A stretch of 64,000 bases of DNA from Lactobacillus sp. UCMA15818 (GTDB taxonomy: Bacteria > Bacillota > Bacilli > Lactobacillales > Lactobacillaceae). Numbering within the stretch: the stretch's first letter is position 1; every line of letters starts with the position of its first letter. Made by a program: the position numbers and the translations under genes. Location: assembly GCF_030400225.1 (NCBI RefSeq), contig NZ_VJYB01000001.1, positions 1 through 64,000 on the forward strand, written 5' to 3'. A model generated the notes under the pieces. That model saw only the letters and a list, made by a program, of their open reading frames with translations. It ran no database searches and had not been told where the DNA came from. Below, one piece after another: positions 1-9,155 of the stretch.

Positions 1-9
1 TTGTTTTTG

Positions 10-39
10 AAGGTGCTGGCTGCAACCAGTGCTTTTTTT
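10..39 (+). terminator. Rho-independent terminator of a gene left of the window
   Basis: A 10-bp stem including G-T pairs (10-19 with 26-35) closes a six-base loop and runs into a T tract. No gene in the window ends here, so it probably serves a plus-strand gene lying to the left. Confidence 0.55.
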
Positions 40-54
40 ATTTTCAATTATACC

Positions 55-103
55 AAAAGAGCTACACTAGAAAAATTATTATTTTTTCTAATGTGGCTCT
101 TTT
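55..103. terminator. Long hairpin, probable bidirectional terminator
   Basis: An AT-rich inverted repeat pairs AAAAGAGC (55-62) with GCTCTTTT (96-103), and the pairing continues inward through TAGAAAAA and TTTTTCTA. It is followed at 110-128 by the inverted end of the dispersed repeat seen at 25311 (CTTATGGCAC is the complement of GTGCCATAAG). Confidence 0.5.
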
Positions 104-268
104 ACTTAGGACTTATGGCACAGCCCCCATTTTCTGTCAATTTATGCAAAAACTAAGATAATCAGATGAATATATCATTACAAGATTATGTTAAAGTAAA
201 AGTACTTATAGTAAAGTTTTCTGAATAAAGTTTCTTTTTTTAAAAAAATTTTAAAAAGAAGGTTAAAA

Positions 269-781
269 ATGACAATCACAACTGTATTTATTGATAGAGA
301 CGGAACTGTTGGTGGAGATGGACATTTTAAGATGATTGAAGATTTTAAACCTTATACTGGTTTTGATGAAGCAATTAGAAAATTAAAAAAATCAAAAATT
401 GCTGTCTATTGTTTAACAAATCAAACACATATTAATTCCGGTGATATAGATTATGAGAAATTTAAAAAATCAATGGTGGAGCTTGGATTTGATGACGTTT
501 TTGTTTGTCCTCATATTGAATTTGAAAACTGTGAATGTCGTAAACCTAAGAGTGGTTTGATTACGCAAGCTCATAAAAAATATAATTTTTCCAATGAATC
601 AGCGATAATTATTGGAGATAGTTATAAATCTGATATGCAATTAGCTACGAAAGAAAATATCTTAGGTATTCACGTAGCAACGGGAAGAAAGGAAGTTCGA
701 AATGATTATCACTTAGATAATATAATTGAAACAAAGGATGTAGCTTCAGCTTGCACTTGGATAGTAAGAAACAATTGTTAG
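269..781 (+). CDS. HAD-IIIA family phosphatase, GmhB-like
   Basis: A 170-residue soluble hydrolase of the HAD superfamily. Motif I is D9-x-D11-G-T near the N-terminus, motif II is the Thr of CLTNQT, motif III is the Lys of CRKPKSG, and motif IV is IGDSYKSD. The segment C-P-H...C-E-C matches the zinc-binding loop of D-glycero-D-manno-heptose 1,7-bisphosphate phosphatases (GmhB family). A heptose substrate is not implied in a Gram-positive; related proteins act on other sugar or nucleotide phosphates. An AAGAAGG ribosome binding site lies about eight bases before the ATG. The gene stands alone, with decayed sequence downstream. Confidence 0.8.
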   Translation: MTITTVFIDRDGTVGGDGHFKMIEDFKPYTGFDEAIRKLKKSKIAVYCLTNQTHINSGDIDYEKFKKSMVELGFDDVFVCPHIEFENCECRKPKSGLITQAHKKYNFSNESAIIIGDSYKSDMQLATKENILGIHVATGRKEVRNDYHLDNIIETKDVASACTWIVRNNC

Positions 782-840
782 TTATTTGGTAACACAAAAT
801 AATTGAAATATTTTTGACCGTTATCTCCTATTAGCAGATT

Positions 841-1059
841 ATGACTCTGAATGAAGTCGAAATCTTAAAACACTTTGTATCTTTCAATGCTTTTAGAAAT
901 AATTTCGGAATAGATATTGTTGCAAGTAAAGATTTTGACTAATGGTTCTATGATTATTTTAATAACTCTAAAACAATCCGTGATTTCTCAAAATTACTGC
1001 GTAAAGCTAATCTTAAAATTAAAAAGTTGCTATTTTCTATTATTGTTCAAGTCTCATAA
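841..1059 (+). pseudogene. Decayed small gene with internal stop
   Basis: An ATG frame gives 33 sensible codons, a TAA at 940-942, and then continues in the same frame for 38 more codons to a TAA at 1057. The composition (for example IDIVASKDFD, then WFYDYF...TIRDFSKLLRKA) looks like real protein on both sides of the stop. It has no clear ribosome binding site. I read it as a nonsense-mutated remnant of a small lactobacillar protein of unknown function. The rest of 1060-1289 holds no gene I can support. Confidence 0.4.
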
Positions 1060-1289
1060 ATAACAGTTTTCATTTTATTTTTTTACTTTCTGGACGCTTA
1101 AGAATAATGATAATAATCTATCGAACATACGTTTTGTGTAAAGCTAGAATTTTATTTTGTTAGTATATTAATTATTTCATGCTTAAGTATGTACCTCTTA
1201 TGTTCATGAATTTGCTTCTTATCTGCAATCCCGGTAATTCTCTTTAGACATTTGCTACACTTCAGGTAAGCAAAAATAGGAGTGTGAAG

Positions 1290-2159
1290 ATGATGAAAAT
1301 GATTACAAGTAATTTGACTAAAAAGTATGGTCAAAAAGCGGCAGTTAATAACCTTAGTATAGAAGTTCCTGCACGTTCACTAGTCGCATTTTTGGGACAT
1401 AATGGTGCTGGAAAGTCGACAACAATCTCAATGTTGATTGGGATCTTGCAACCAACTTCAGGAAGAATTGAATATTTTGATGATAACGGTCAAAGAAGGA
1501 AACCTAAGATAGGCGTTGTTTTTCAAAACAGCATTCTTGATGAAGAATTAACCGTTAATGAAAATCTGACTTTACGTGCGAAAATGCAGGATAAAGAATC
1601 AGTTAAAAATATCGATAAGTTTTCTAAGCTGCTGGGCTTGACGAGTTTTATTAATGAGCGTTACGGAAACTTGTCGGGAGGTCAGAGAAGAAGAGTCGAT
1701 ATTGCACGAGCATTATTGAATAATCCAGATTTCTTATTTTTAGATGAACCGACAACTGGATTAGATATTCAAACAAGATCTGCAATCTGGCAATTATTGA
1801 GTGACTTACGAGAAAAACAAGAACTAACAATTTTTTTAACGACTCATTATTTAGAAGAGGCTGAGGACGCTAGTCTTGTTTATATAGTTAATCATGGCAA
1901 AGTAATTGCAAAAGGTTCCGCGCAGGTAATTATTGCTGAAAATACTGCAAATTATTTGGAAATCGAAACAAATGAAGACATTACTTTATCCATTGATTTC
2001 CAAGAATTAGGGCCAAATCTGTATCGTATGATTGATATTTCTGTGCAAGATGCAATTGATTTCTTGCATGCCCATCAAAAATCAATTAATCATTTTGAGT
2101 ACCATAAGGGGACACTTAATGATGCATTCATGAATTTAACTGGAAAGGAGTTGCAGTAA
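1290..2159 (+). CDS. ABC transporter ATP-binding protein (ABC-2/DrrA-type exporter)
   Basis: Nucleotide-binding subunit of an exporter: Walker A GHNGAGKST, Q-loop in VVFQNS, signature LSGGQRRR, Walker B LFLDEP followed by TTGLD, and the switch His in TTHYLEEAE. The length (about 289 residues) fits the DrrA/CcmA group. A GTG at 1284 is only one base from the AGGAG at 1278-1282, so the ATG at 1290 (spacing 7) is the better start. The gene is followed after one base by its permease and then by a LytTR regulator and a DUF3021 protein. All four read as one operon. The substrate cannot be inferred; drug or peptide export is usual. Confidence 0.9.
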   Translation: MMKMITSNLTKKYGQKAAVNNLSIEVPARSLVAFLGHNGAGKSTTISMLIGILQPTSGRIEYFDDNGQRRKPKIGVVFQNSILDEELTVNENLTLRAKMQDKESVKNIDKFSKLLGLTSFINERYGNLSGGQRRRVDIARALLNNPDFLFLDEPTTGLDIQTRSAIWQLLSDLREKQELTIFLTTHYLEEAEDASLVYIVNHGKVIAKGSAQVIIAENTANYLEIETNEDITLSIDFQELGPNLYRMIDISVQDAIDFLHAHQKSINHFEYHKGTLNDAFMNLTGKELQ

Positions 2160-2160
2160 G

Positions 2161-3024
2161 ATGCTATCACTTATTCAAAGAAACTTAAAATTATTTTTCC
2201 GCAATCGTGCTGGAGTTTTTTTCTCACTTTTGGGAGCATTAATTTCATTCGTGCTGTTTGTTATATTCTTGAAGGCAAACATGCTTGATTCATGGAAACA
2301 ACTGCAACATCCTGCAAGAATGCTCGATCTTTGGGTAATCGGAGGCACATTAGCTGTGACAGGAATTACAACAACACTAAGTGCGTTATCCAGAATGTCA
2401 TCTGATGCAGAACGTCATGTGTATGAAGACTTAATTCTGACGGGTTTGAGTCGCCTGAAAATTCAGATTAGTTATATTTTATCTGCAACAATTATTGGAA
2501 CTGTACTTCAAGGGTTACTCTACCTTGTAATGATTTTTTATTTCAACAAAATTGATGGGACTCAAATTCAATGGTCAATCAGTCTGCAACTATTTATTGT
2601 TTCACTTCTATCTTCATTTTCAGCCGCATTGCTTAATTTTGTACTAGTCTTTTTCATGCGTAGTGTTGATACAGTTGGTAAATTTTCATCAATTGTTGGC
2701 GCAATGTCAGGATTTTTGGTGGGGACATATATTCCTGTAGGTGTATTGCCAGAATTCGCACAAAATCTTGTGAAATTAACACCTGGTGCTTATGTTGCAT
2801 CTATCTATCGCCAGCTGTTAATGCATGATATACTTAAAAATGTTAATATGAATATCTTAGATAACTTAAAGAAAGAGTTGGGTGTTGGAATTACTTTGAA
2901 TGATCATCTGACATCACTTAGTCAGAATATAGCAATCGTTATTGGTGTTATCATTGGGCTGTTAGCAGTGATTGTTATTATTAACACTTACTATCAAAGA
3001 AAACGAAGATTTAGTATGGAGTGA
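2161..3024 (+). CDS. ABC-2 type transporter permease
   Basis: A 287-residue integral membrane protein with about six hydrophobic segments, the first near residues 17-38 and the last near 255-275, ending in a basic tail. This is the ABC-2 permease layout. It begins one base after the stop of the ATPase gene, with its ribosome binding site (AAGGAG) inside that gene, so the two are translationally linked partners of one exporter. A hydrophilic segment of about 40 residues precedes the last membrane span. Substrate unknown. Confidence 0.87.
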   Translation: MLSLIQRNLKLFFRNRAGVFFSLLGALISFVLFVIFLKANMLDSWKQLQHPARMLDLWVIGGTLAVTGITTTLSALSRMSSDAERHVYEDLILTGLSRLKIQISYILSATIIGTVLQGLLYLVMIFYFNKIDGTQIQWSISLQLFIVSLLSSFSAALLNFVLVFFMRSVDTVGKFSSIVGAMSGFLVGTYIPVGVLPEFAQNLVKLTPGAYVASIYRQLLMHDILKNVNMNILDNLKKELGVGITLNDHLTSLSQNIAIVIGVIIGLLAVIVIINTYYQRKRRFSME

Positions 3025-3030
3025 CTTTAT

Positions 3031-3483
3031 ATGAGGGTTCGATTTGAACAAGATAATACACTGCGAGACGAAATTGATGTTGTTGTAAAAGCAAGCAGAC
3101 AAAATAATGAAACAAGAACATTGATGGAGTATATTAAACGAGCCAATCAAGAATCAAGCAAAATAGTACCAGTTAAAACAGCTGACCGCATCATAATTGT
3201 TAAGATTGAAGATATTATTTTGGTTGATGTACAAAAAGATACATTAACAATTGAAACAATTACAGATCAGTATGTTTTACAAGAAAGGCTGTATAAGTTC
3301 ATGCAAAAGCTTCATGGAGGACCATTTGTTCAAGTGTCAAAACATGCAGTGATTAACATTGATTATTTGATTGCGCTTGAAGACAGTTTTGCGGGGGCTA
3401 TGACTGCACGATTAGAGAAGAATTTGCGTACAAATGTCAGTCGTAAATTTTTGGTGGAGCTTGAGAGACATCTGGGATTATGA
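3031..3483 (+). CDS. LytTR-domain transcriptional regulator
   Basis: A 150-residue protein without a receiver domain. The C-terminal half (about residues 45-148) has the LytTR DNA-binding pattern: PVKTADRIIIVKIEDIILV, then F-x-Q-V-S-K-H...INIDYL, and a final NVSRKFLVELE. Stand-alone LytTR regulators in Firmicutes are often paired with a small membrane protein that restrains them, and the next gene encodes such a protein. It starts six bases after the permease stop. It probably regulates its own operon; no repeat pair typical of LytTR sites was recognised upstream of 1290. Confidence 0.85.
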   Translation: MRVRFEQDNTLRDEIDVVVKASRQNNETRTLMEYIKRANQESSKIVPVKTADRIIIVKIEDIILVDVQKDTLTIETITDQYVLQERLYKFMQKLHGGPFVQVSKHAVINIDYLIALEDSFAGAMTARLEKNLRTNVSRKFLVELERHLGL

Positions 3484-3501
3484 GGATAAGAGGTGGTGTG
3501 T

Positions 3502-3909
3502 ATGCTAAAAAGATTTAAGGATTTATTGAATTCTTTTTTAATTGGAGTGGGTTTTGGTGCAACGGTCTATCTTTTATTTATCGCTTTTGGCGTGGAACCC
3601 AAGGCTACAACCTTTAATGTTTTGAGTGTCTTAGTGATAAGCGGTCTGATTGGAATACTATCTTTGATTTTTGATGTGGTTGAATGGCCATATCTGGTAA
3701 CATTATTTGTTCACTTTCTAGGTACCTTTAGCTTGGTAATGCTGATGATTTGGATAAATGAATGGCCAATTTGGCAATCATTTATCAGCTTTTTCTTAAA
3801 TTTTGTCGGAATCTATTTAATTATTTGGTTTATAGTGAAATTAAAGTTATCCGTGAGTGTGAATAGTGTTAATCAAAGATTGCGGGAACGTAATGGGAGG
3901 CACAAATAG
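3502..3909 (+). CDS. DUF3021 family membrane protein
   Basis: About 135 residues with four hydrophobic segments (roughly residues 12-30, 38-60, 67-90 and 95-118 of the mature frame) and a basic C-terminus. DUF3021 proteins have this four-helix layout and commonly follow a LytTR regulator, as here. Two GTG codons lie just upstream (3493, 3496), but the AGAGG at 3489-3493 favours the ATG at 3502. The likely role is membrane-bound control of the LytTR protein, inferred from gene pairing. Confidence 0.75.
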   Translation: MLKRFKDLLNSFLIGVGFGATVYLLFIAFGVEPKATTFNVLSVLVISGLIGILSLIFDVVEWPYLVTLFVHFLGTFSLVMLMIWINEWPIWQSFISFFLNFVGIYLIIWFIVKLKLSVSVNSVNQRLRERNGRHK

Positions 3910-4011
3910 CGTTGACTAACTGAAAATTAATATTAAATTAATATTAATTAGACACATTTATAGAAAATAGTTAGAATAAGAAGTAATCTAAAATTCAAAT
4001 GAGTGTAGAAA

Positions 4012-4659
4012 ATGATTAAGAAAAGTGTACAACTATATATTAACTTTAGCTTCATCCTAATGATCATTGTTATTTGCAGAGAAATCAGTTTGCCCGCAAT
4101 TTTAGGAGTATTTACTACCAATCGACATGTTGCTTTATTGAGTGATTTTGGTGCTCCAGGGATGCCTACTAGAAATCTTTTTAAGCACTGGGAATTTATT
4201 GATGGGATATTATTTGTCTTGGGTATTCCTTTTTATTATCAATATTTAAAGCCTATTAGTAATAAATACGCTAAATTATTTGCGGTTCTTGTAATTATTT
4301 ATGGCATCGGTGATTGCCTTTTCTCTGCGTTGTTTGACTATTCTGGAAGTTATTTTGCAAATTGGCATAGTGGATTGCATGCCTTTGGTTCACTAGTTGG
4401 TTGCAGTGCATTATTTATTGCTAATTGTTTACTAATTTTACTATTGCTATTTGATAACCAATTGCACTTTGTAAAATTGTTTGTTGGGACTCAGTTAATT
4501 AGTATGGTGGCATGTATTTTCTGCCTGTTCTTAGAGTCTTACCCTCTAGTGGCAAGTTCTTTACAAATAATCGGGTTAGACGGGCTGTACATACCATTGT
4601 TGGTTTTAGGGTTATCGGCTGGGATCAAAAATCTAAGACTATGCGTTCTTATAGACTAA
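4012..4659 (+). CDS. DUF998-like integral membrane protein
   Basis: A 215-residue protein with about six membrane segments. An early loop holds LLSDFGAPGMPTRNLF, resembling the conserved loop between helices 1 and 2 in DUF998 proteins, and a central loop has GDCLFSALFDY. No catalytic motif is visible. The ribosome binding site is weak (GTAG before the ATG). It is a single gene ended by the strong hairpin at 4671-4727. The family name is a recognition from pattern, not from a search. Confidence 0.6.
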   Translation: MIKKSVQLYINFSFILMIIVICREISLPAILGVFTTNRHVALLSDFGAPGMPTRNLFKHWEFIDGILFVLGIPFYYQYLKPISNKYAKLFAVLVIIYGIGDCLFSALFDYSGSYFANWHSGLHAFGSLVGCSALFIANCLLILLLLFDNQLHFVKLFVGTQLISMVACIFCLFLESYPLVASSLQIIGLDGLYIPLLVLGLSAGIKNLRLCVLID

Positions 4660-4670
4660 TTTTTCAAACT

Positions 4671-4727
4671 AAACTGAATTGCAAATTCATCGAAAGATAT
4701 CGATGAATTTGTAATTTAGTTTTTTTA
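4671..4727. terminator. Strong bidirectional terminator
   Basis: An 11-bp perfect stem (4682-4692 with 4701-4711) extends outward through two wobble pairs to about 22 bp (4671-4722). A T run follows on the plus strand and an A run precedes it. It lies between convergent genes ending at 4659 and 4767 and can serve both. Confidence 0.85.
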
Positions 4728-4766
4728 TTAAAATCTAATAGAAAAGAGATGAAATGAAAAGCTAAA

Positions 4767-5942
4767 TCAAAGATTAAATTCTGAGTTGGTTTTTGAATAA
4801 TTTTCTTCAGACGTTACATATGCAAATGTAGCAGTTAAAACAATATTATAGGAGGCTTCAACTAAATGTTGATCAATGGCTGAACTAATGATTGCTAGCA
4901 ATAAAAAGGCCAGCAGGCCATATGAATTCAACTTGTATAGCTTGTTCAATAAGTAAAAAGTAAGTAGTAAGACAAAAAAAGATAGCAAAGCTCCCGAAAT
5001 TACTAAGAGACGAATGTATGAGGAATCGACGTAAAAATAATTTGCGGGTGGTTGTGGCTGAATAGTTCCATTACTAATTTCAATTAGATGTTTACCAAAT
5101 AATGAGACACCATGTTGCTTTAGTGCAATGAAACCAAAAAACAAGCGGTTTGACAATAGGTGATTTAATGTCTGGGACCAAGCCCAATATGGATTGTATG
5201 TGTAAGCTAATAGAATATTAATAGAGATATAAAGACTCACAAAAATTGCGATCCCACGAAATTTAATTGTATCAATCAGATATTTGAACCATTCATTTTT
5301 AAGGCCAATTAACCAAAGTAACAGCAGCAACACAAAGTCCAGTCGGGCATTCGTAAGTACAAAAACGATCCCAATTAAGCCTAAGCTAAGTAGGTGTTCA
5401 ACTAACTTAAGCTGTAGTTTGCGCCATGCGTAGTAAGCAGTCAGCAAATAGAAAATACGGGCAGCAAAATCAGTAGGTGTTAAAAAGCCTAATGATAAGC
5501 GTAAAACGTATTTATTATCAAGTCGTGTAATGATTTGTTCAGGAATAATTTTAAAAATGCAAGCTGTGATGATTATAAATACGCAGAAAACTTCAATTCC
5601 AAGATAAGTTTTAAGAATTTTTTCAAAATCAACGTCATATGCACCAATTATAAAAAAGGAATAATAAAAAATGTTGGAATCATGTGAGATTCTTGTTGTT
5701 AGATAGAAAACAATTAAGATACCTAGAGTAATTAATTTATTTTTAAATTCCAAATCATCCAGTATAAAGAATTTAAAGCCAACAACTAACGCTATGATTT
5801 TTGTTAATAAAAAAATCTGATTCATAGTTACTATTTTGGGTACAAAGTAACTAAGCTGAATCGTCATTAGAAATAAAAAAAGTGCTAGACAAACTATATA
5901 TATATTACTGCGTTGTTGTTTTAAATGATAAAAAGTCGACAC
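4767..5942 (-). CDS. Polysaccharide polymerase-like membrane protein (Wzy/O-antigen polymerase type)
   Basis: A 391-residue protein, mostly hydrophobic, with about eleven membrane segments. A larger external loop lies around residues 255-305, containing TLNHLLSNRLFFGF and SLFGKHLIEIS, followed by YVDSSYIRLLVISG. This loop layout is typical of Wzy-type polymerases and O-antigen ligases, whose sequences vary widely. It probably joins repeat units of a cell-surface polysaccharide outside the membrane. It stands alone rather than in a visible eps cluster, with the YfhO-type gene upstream on the same strand. The function is inferred from topology and motif style. Confidence 0.65.
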   Translation of the reverse strand: MSTFYHLKQQRSNIYIVCLALFLFLMTIQLSYFVPKIVTMNQIFLLTKIIALVVGFKFFILDDLEFKNKLITLGILIVFYLTTRISHDSNIFYYSFFIIGAYDVDFEKILKTYLGIEVFCVFIIITACIFKIIPEQIITRLDNKYVLRLSLGFLTPTDFAARIFYLLTAYYAWRKLQLKLVEHLLSLGLIGIVFVLTNARLDFVLLLLLWLIGLKNEWFKYLIDTIKFRGIAIFVSLYISINILLAYTYNPYWAWSQTLNHLLSNRLFFGFIALKQHGVSLFGKHLIEISNGTIQPQPPANYFYVDSSYIRLLVISGALLSFFVLLLTFYLLNKLYKLNSYGLLAFLLLAIISSAIDQHLVEASYNIVLTATFAYVTSEENYSKTNSEFNL

Positions 5943-6170
5943 AGTTTCTCCCCCGATTCGAAAACAATATAAGTCTCTTACTATTGTACTCTAAATTATT
6001 AAGACTTTCATTTTTTCAATATTAAATTAATCACCAAATTGTTGATTTAAAGATTTAAAAATCAAAATAGGGTCTTGATTAAACATAGAAGAGAGCTAAT
6101 CCTAAAATTTTATTTTTGGACCCGGCTCATAGATTTAATTCAAGTTGATTAGAAATAATGAAAAAGGTGA

Positions 6171-8738
6171 TTAAAGACCATTGACAAATTTTTTTCTCTT
6201 CATATCTGTAACTAACCAAAATATAATGATTAAGATGGCTGTTAAAGCTGTTATAAAAATTCCTAATCTTAAATAAGGGGTTTTATAAACCATAGAAATT
6301 TTATTGTTACCTGCTTTGATGGGTAATTTCACAAAAGTACCAGCAAAAACTTGAGGATTAACAATTCTACCATTCAGCTTAATTGTCCAACCACGTTCTG
6401 CCGAGATTGTAGAATAAAGATAAGCTCTTTTTTTAGAGTATACTGTTCCCTGAATATTTCCATTTTTAATGGATAGTTTCTGTGATTCTTGTCGTATTTC
6501 TTTAGTAACTTTCTTCAATTTTGGGAGATTTAATGAATAAAACTGCTGTGTCTTAATAGCATTTCGTTGAAGATTTGTATTAATTATTACCTGTTGCTGT
6601 TGAGTTTGAGTTGGAATATAAAAAAGAGAAGGTGACAGCCATTTAGCGTAACCAGTGGAGTAAACATTATTGACGTTTATCTGACTGCTATTATTGGACT
6701 GATTCCAAATTATATTGCCATAAAGTTGCATATTTCTTTTATATTTTGAATTCAAAACATATTTAACCGTACTATCAGGGTTTGTATGGATTGTATATTG
6801 TACAGGTTCATAGAGATTAAGTCTTTTGCCAATTAATTCAGTGTAGAAATTGCTAGTATAGTCAAATGAATTCCAGGTATTTAGATTAGCAGTTACATTC
6901 CTAGTATTGATAAATGCAAGTGGGAGATAGTACGGATTTTTATAAACCGTTTTACCGTTGATTTTTTTCAAAGAATGAACTTTTTGTAAACCATTAATCT
7001 TATAGTTTGAAAGAATATATTTTACACCGAGCAATGAATCAGATGCGACAACTGGAGAATTGACAATACTCATCCGTTCTAACTCAGTCCGATGGCCTAA
7101 TAGATTTAATAATGCAAGCTGTTTTGGATTCATATTGGATACATAACCGGCTAAAGACCAATAATTGAACGCTAATGACTCATTATAGTTTGCGGTTAGG
7201 TTATCTGTTGCTTTCTGTCGATTAGTTGTCTGCAAGATTCGATAATTTGAAGGATCATATTTTTTTAACATATCAATTTGTTTTTGTTGATTAGAGACAT
7301 AGCTTTTATAAGTTGAAATATCAGTATTTGTGGAAACTGACCATAAAAGTTTTGCATTTAATCCTAGTTCAAAAAGAACAGAACAAACCAGAACAACTGT
7401 GCCTAATCGTTTTAATTGCGTATTTTTTAAAGAAGTACTAAGTAGGAGTAGCGACGTTGTTAAAATGGCCATTGTCAAAGTGGCTATCAATTGTTGCACC
7501 GTGATATAGCTTCTGAATTGGTAAAGTAATATGGTTGTTGCTGCGAACGAGATACAACCCTTGATAATATCAATACGATCCTTTTTATCAAAATGAAGAT
7601 TTGAAAAATATTCAGCAGCTACAAATATTAAAAAGAAGCTTGCCACATAGCTGTAGCGATACCAATAACTATCTACTTGTTTCATCAGCGAGAACAATAG
7701 TGAGAGAGGGACCCAATAAATAATGGCTAACACAACAATTGTCATTGTCAATATCAGTATTTTTTTTTGAGTACTAACTCTGTGAGATAAAATAGACGTA
7801 AAGATGGCAACAATGGGCAGACTACCACTATAAAGTGCAACTCCATCTGGAGAACTTGCAGTCCCAATTGAATATTTTTCAATAGTTGTTAAAAAACTAC
7901 CATTGAATGCATTTCGTAGTAAACTCCAATCAAAAGCTCCTCGTGCACCAGTCTTGAGAGCATAAATTGTAGGTAAAAGAAGACATGCACTTAACAGCAA
8001 ACCAAGAAACGCCCAGATGATAAAAATGCATATTTTCTTGCAAAAAGATCTTAATTGTTGTCTAAAAGAAGCGTGTTCTGGAGAAAGTGCAATTTCAAAT
8101 AATAACCAGAAACAGGAAAAAAGGCCATTAATTATTCCCGTATACCAATTGAATATTAAAGATAGTCCCAACGAAATAGCAAGAGTATAAGAAGCTTTAC
8201 CCTGAGATACTTGCCAAACACCTAACAAAACAAGTGGAAGCATGTATACTCCATCAAGCCACATGATATTGCAACTTTGTCCAATATTATATTGCATGAA
8301 TCCATAGCAAAGAGAAAATATTATAATTAAAATTGTTTTTAACTTATTTTCGAAACGAATTCTTAGATAATAGCTAAATGTTAATATTGAAAGTCCTAGC
8401 TTAATTGCGACTGCTAAATCATAAAAACTATTTAATGAACTTTTATTAAAGAAAACGACTAATAAATTAATTGGTGAAGAAAGATAATAACTAAACAAAA
8501 TGATGTTGCTACTACCTAACGAGTTACTAAATGAATAATTTAAACTGCTTTTTCCAGATAAGATATCTTTCAAATATGAAAAAAAGTCTAAATATTGGAT
8601 GTTCGCATCTGCTACGGCTAAGCTTTTATTTCCAAATGGTGCAATTCTCAAAATAATAAAAAAGGAAAATATTACTATTATTCCAGCAATGCCTAAAATG
8701 AAACTTTGTAAAATAGGGTGTAATGATTTTTTTTGCAT
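6171..8738 (-). CDS. YfhO family membrane protein (GT-C glycosyltransferase type)
   Basis: An 855-residue protein with about a dozen membrane helices in the first 450 residues, a large external domain (about 450-810) and a final helix followed by a basic tail (KRKKFVNGL). The early loop has APFGNKSLAVADANIQYLDF, the pattern of the YfhO family, whose aspartate-containing first loop is catalytic in GT-C enzymes. YfhO proteins in Listeria and Bacillus take part in glycosylating lipoteichoic acid; that role is knowledge of the family, not shown here. A good ribosome binding site (GTAGGAG) precedes the ATG. Full length. Confidence 0.88.
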   Translation of the reverse strand: MQKKSLHPILQSFILGIAGIIVIFSFFIILRIAPFGNKSLAVADANIQYLDFFSYLKDILSGKSSLNYSFSNSLGSSNIILFSYYLSSPINLLVVFFNKSSLNSFYDLAVAIKLGLSILTFSYYLRIRFENKLKTILIIIFSLCYGFMQYNIGQSCNIMWLDGVYMLPLVLLGVWQVSQGKASYTLAISLGLSLIFNWYTGIINGLFSCFWLLFEIALSPEHASFRQQLRSFCKKICIFIIWAFLGLLLSACLLLPTIYALKTGARGAFDWSLLRNAFNGSFLTTIEKYSIGTASSPDGVALYSGSLPIVAIFTSILSHRVSTQKKILILTMTIVVLAIIYWVPLSLLFSLMKQVDSYWYRYSYVASFFLIFVAAEYFSNLHFDKKDRIDIIKGCISFAATTILLYQFRSYITVQQLIATLTMAILTTSLLLLSTSLKNTQLKRLGTVVLVCSVLFELGLNAKLLWSVSTNTDISTYKSYVSNQQKQIDMLKKYDPSNYRILQTTNRQKATDNLTANYNESLAFNYWSLAGYVSNMNPKQLALLNLLGHRTELERMSIVNSPVVASDSLLGVKYILSNYKINGLQKVHSLKKINGKTVYKNPYYLPLAFINTRNVTANLNTWNSFDYTSNFYTELIGKRLNLYEPVQYTIHTNPDSTVKYVLNSKYKRNMQLYGNIIWNQSNNSSQINVNNVYSTGYAKWLSPSLFYIPTQTQQQQVIINTNLQRNAIKTQQFYSLNLPKLKKVTKEIRQESQKLSIKNGNIQGTVYSKKRAYLYSTISAERGWTIKLNGRIVNPQVFAGTFVKLPIKAGNNKISMVYKTPYLRLGIFITALTAILIIIFWLVTDMKRKKFVNGL

Positions 8739-8866
8739 ATTTATTCAACTCCTACATGTAATAATCCTTATAGAGTTTATCATGTTGAGAGAAAATGTAA
8801 AAGTTTAAGAACAGGTAAACAAGTTTTAAAATAAAAAAGTTGTAGCATGGTTTTACTTAGCTGATG

Positions 8867-8965
8867 TGAACCCTTAAAGTTGGACAAATATATTAAGCTG
8901 CTTTTTACGGTGAGTTCCTGGTGCTTTACTGGTGACTTACCATTCAGTTTTGTGAGCTTTCCCAA
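8867..8965 (-). mobile_element. IS3-family insertion sequence remnant (transposase end plus terminal repeat)
   Basis: Read on the minus strand, the frame gives KLNGKSPVKHQELTVK, the usual C-terminal end of IS3-family (IS150-type) orfB transposases. Shifting one base after VK gives A-A-stop, the expected end, so one base seems to have been inserted. The stretch TGAACCCTTAAAGTTGGACA at 8867-8886 looks like the terminal inverted repeat of such elements. Only the last 25 or so codons remain. The rest of the 8739-9155 gap holds no gene I can support. Confidence 0.5.
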
Positions 8966-9155
8966 TGATAAATAGTTATTTTTAATAAAATTTTAAATTT
9001 AATTTTCTGACTCAACCGCATAATGAGATTAGTCATTTCTTTGTGCATCTTTATGTTAAAATGTTCATTGGTGTGTTTTGGAAATCAACCATTACATTCA
9101 CTAAAATAAACAGAAATTGCAATTAAAATTTCTGTCAATATTGTTGGAGGTTGAA

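Noticed and set aside
1152-1334. 60-codon minus-strand frame overlapping the first ABC gene start
   Set aside because: It overlaps the ribosome binding site and start of a certain gene, with no start signals of its own.
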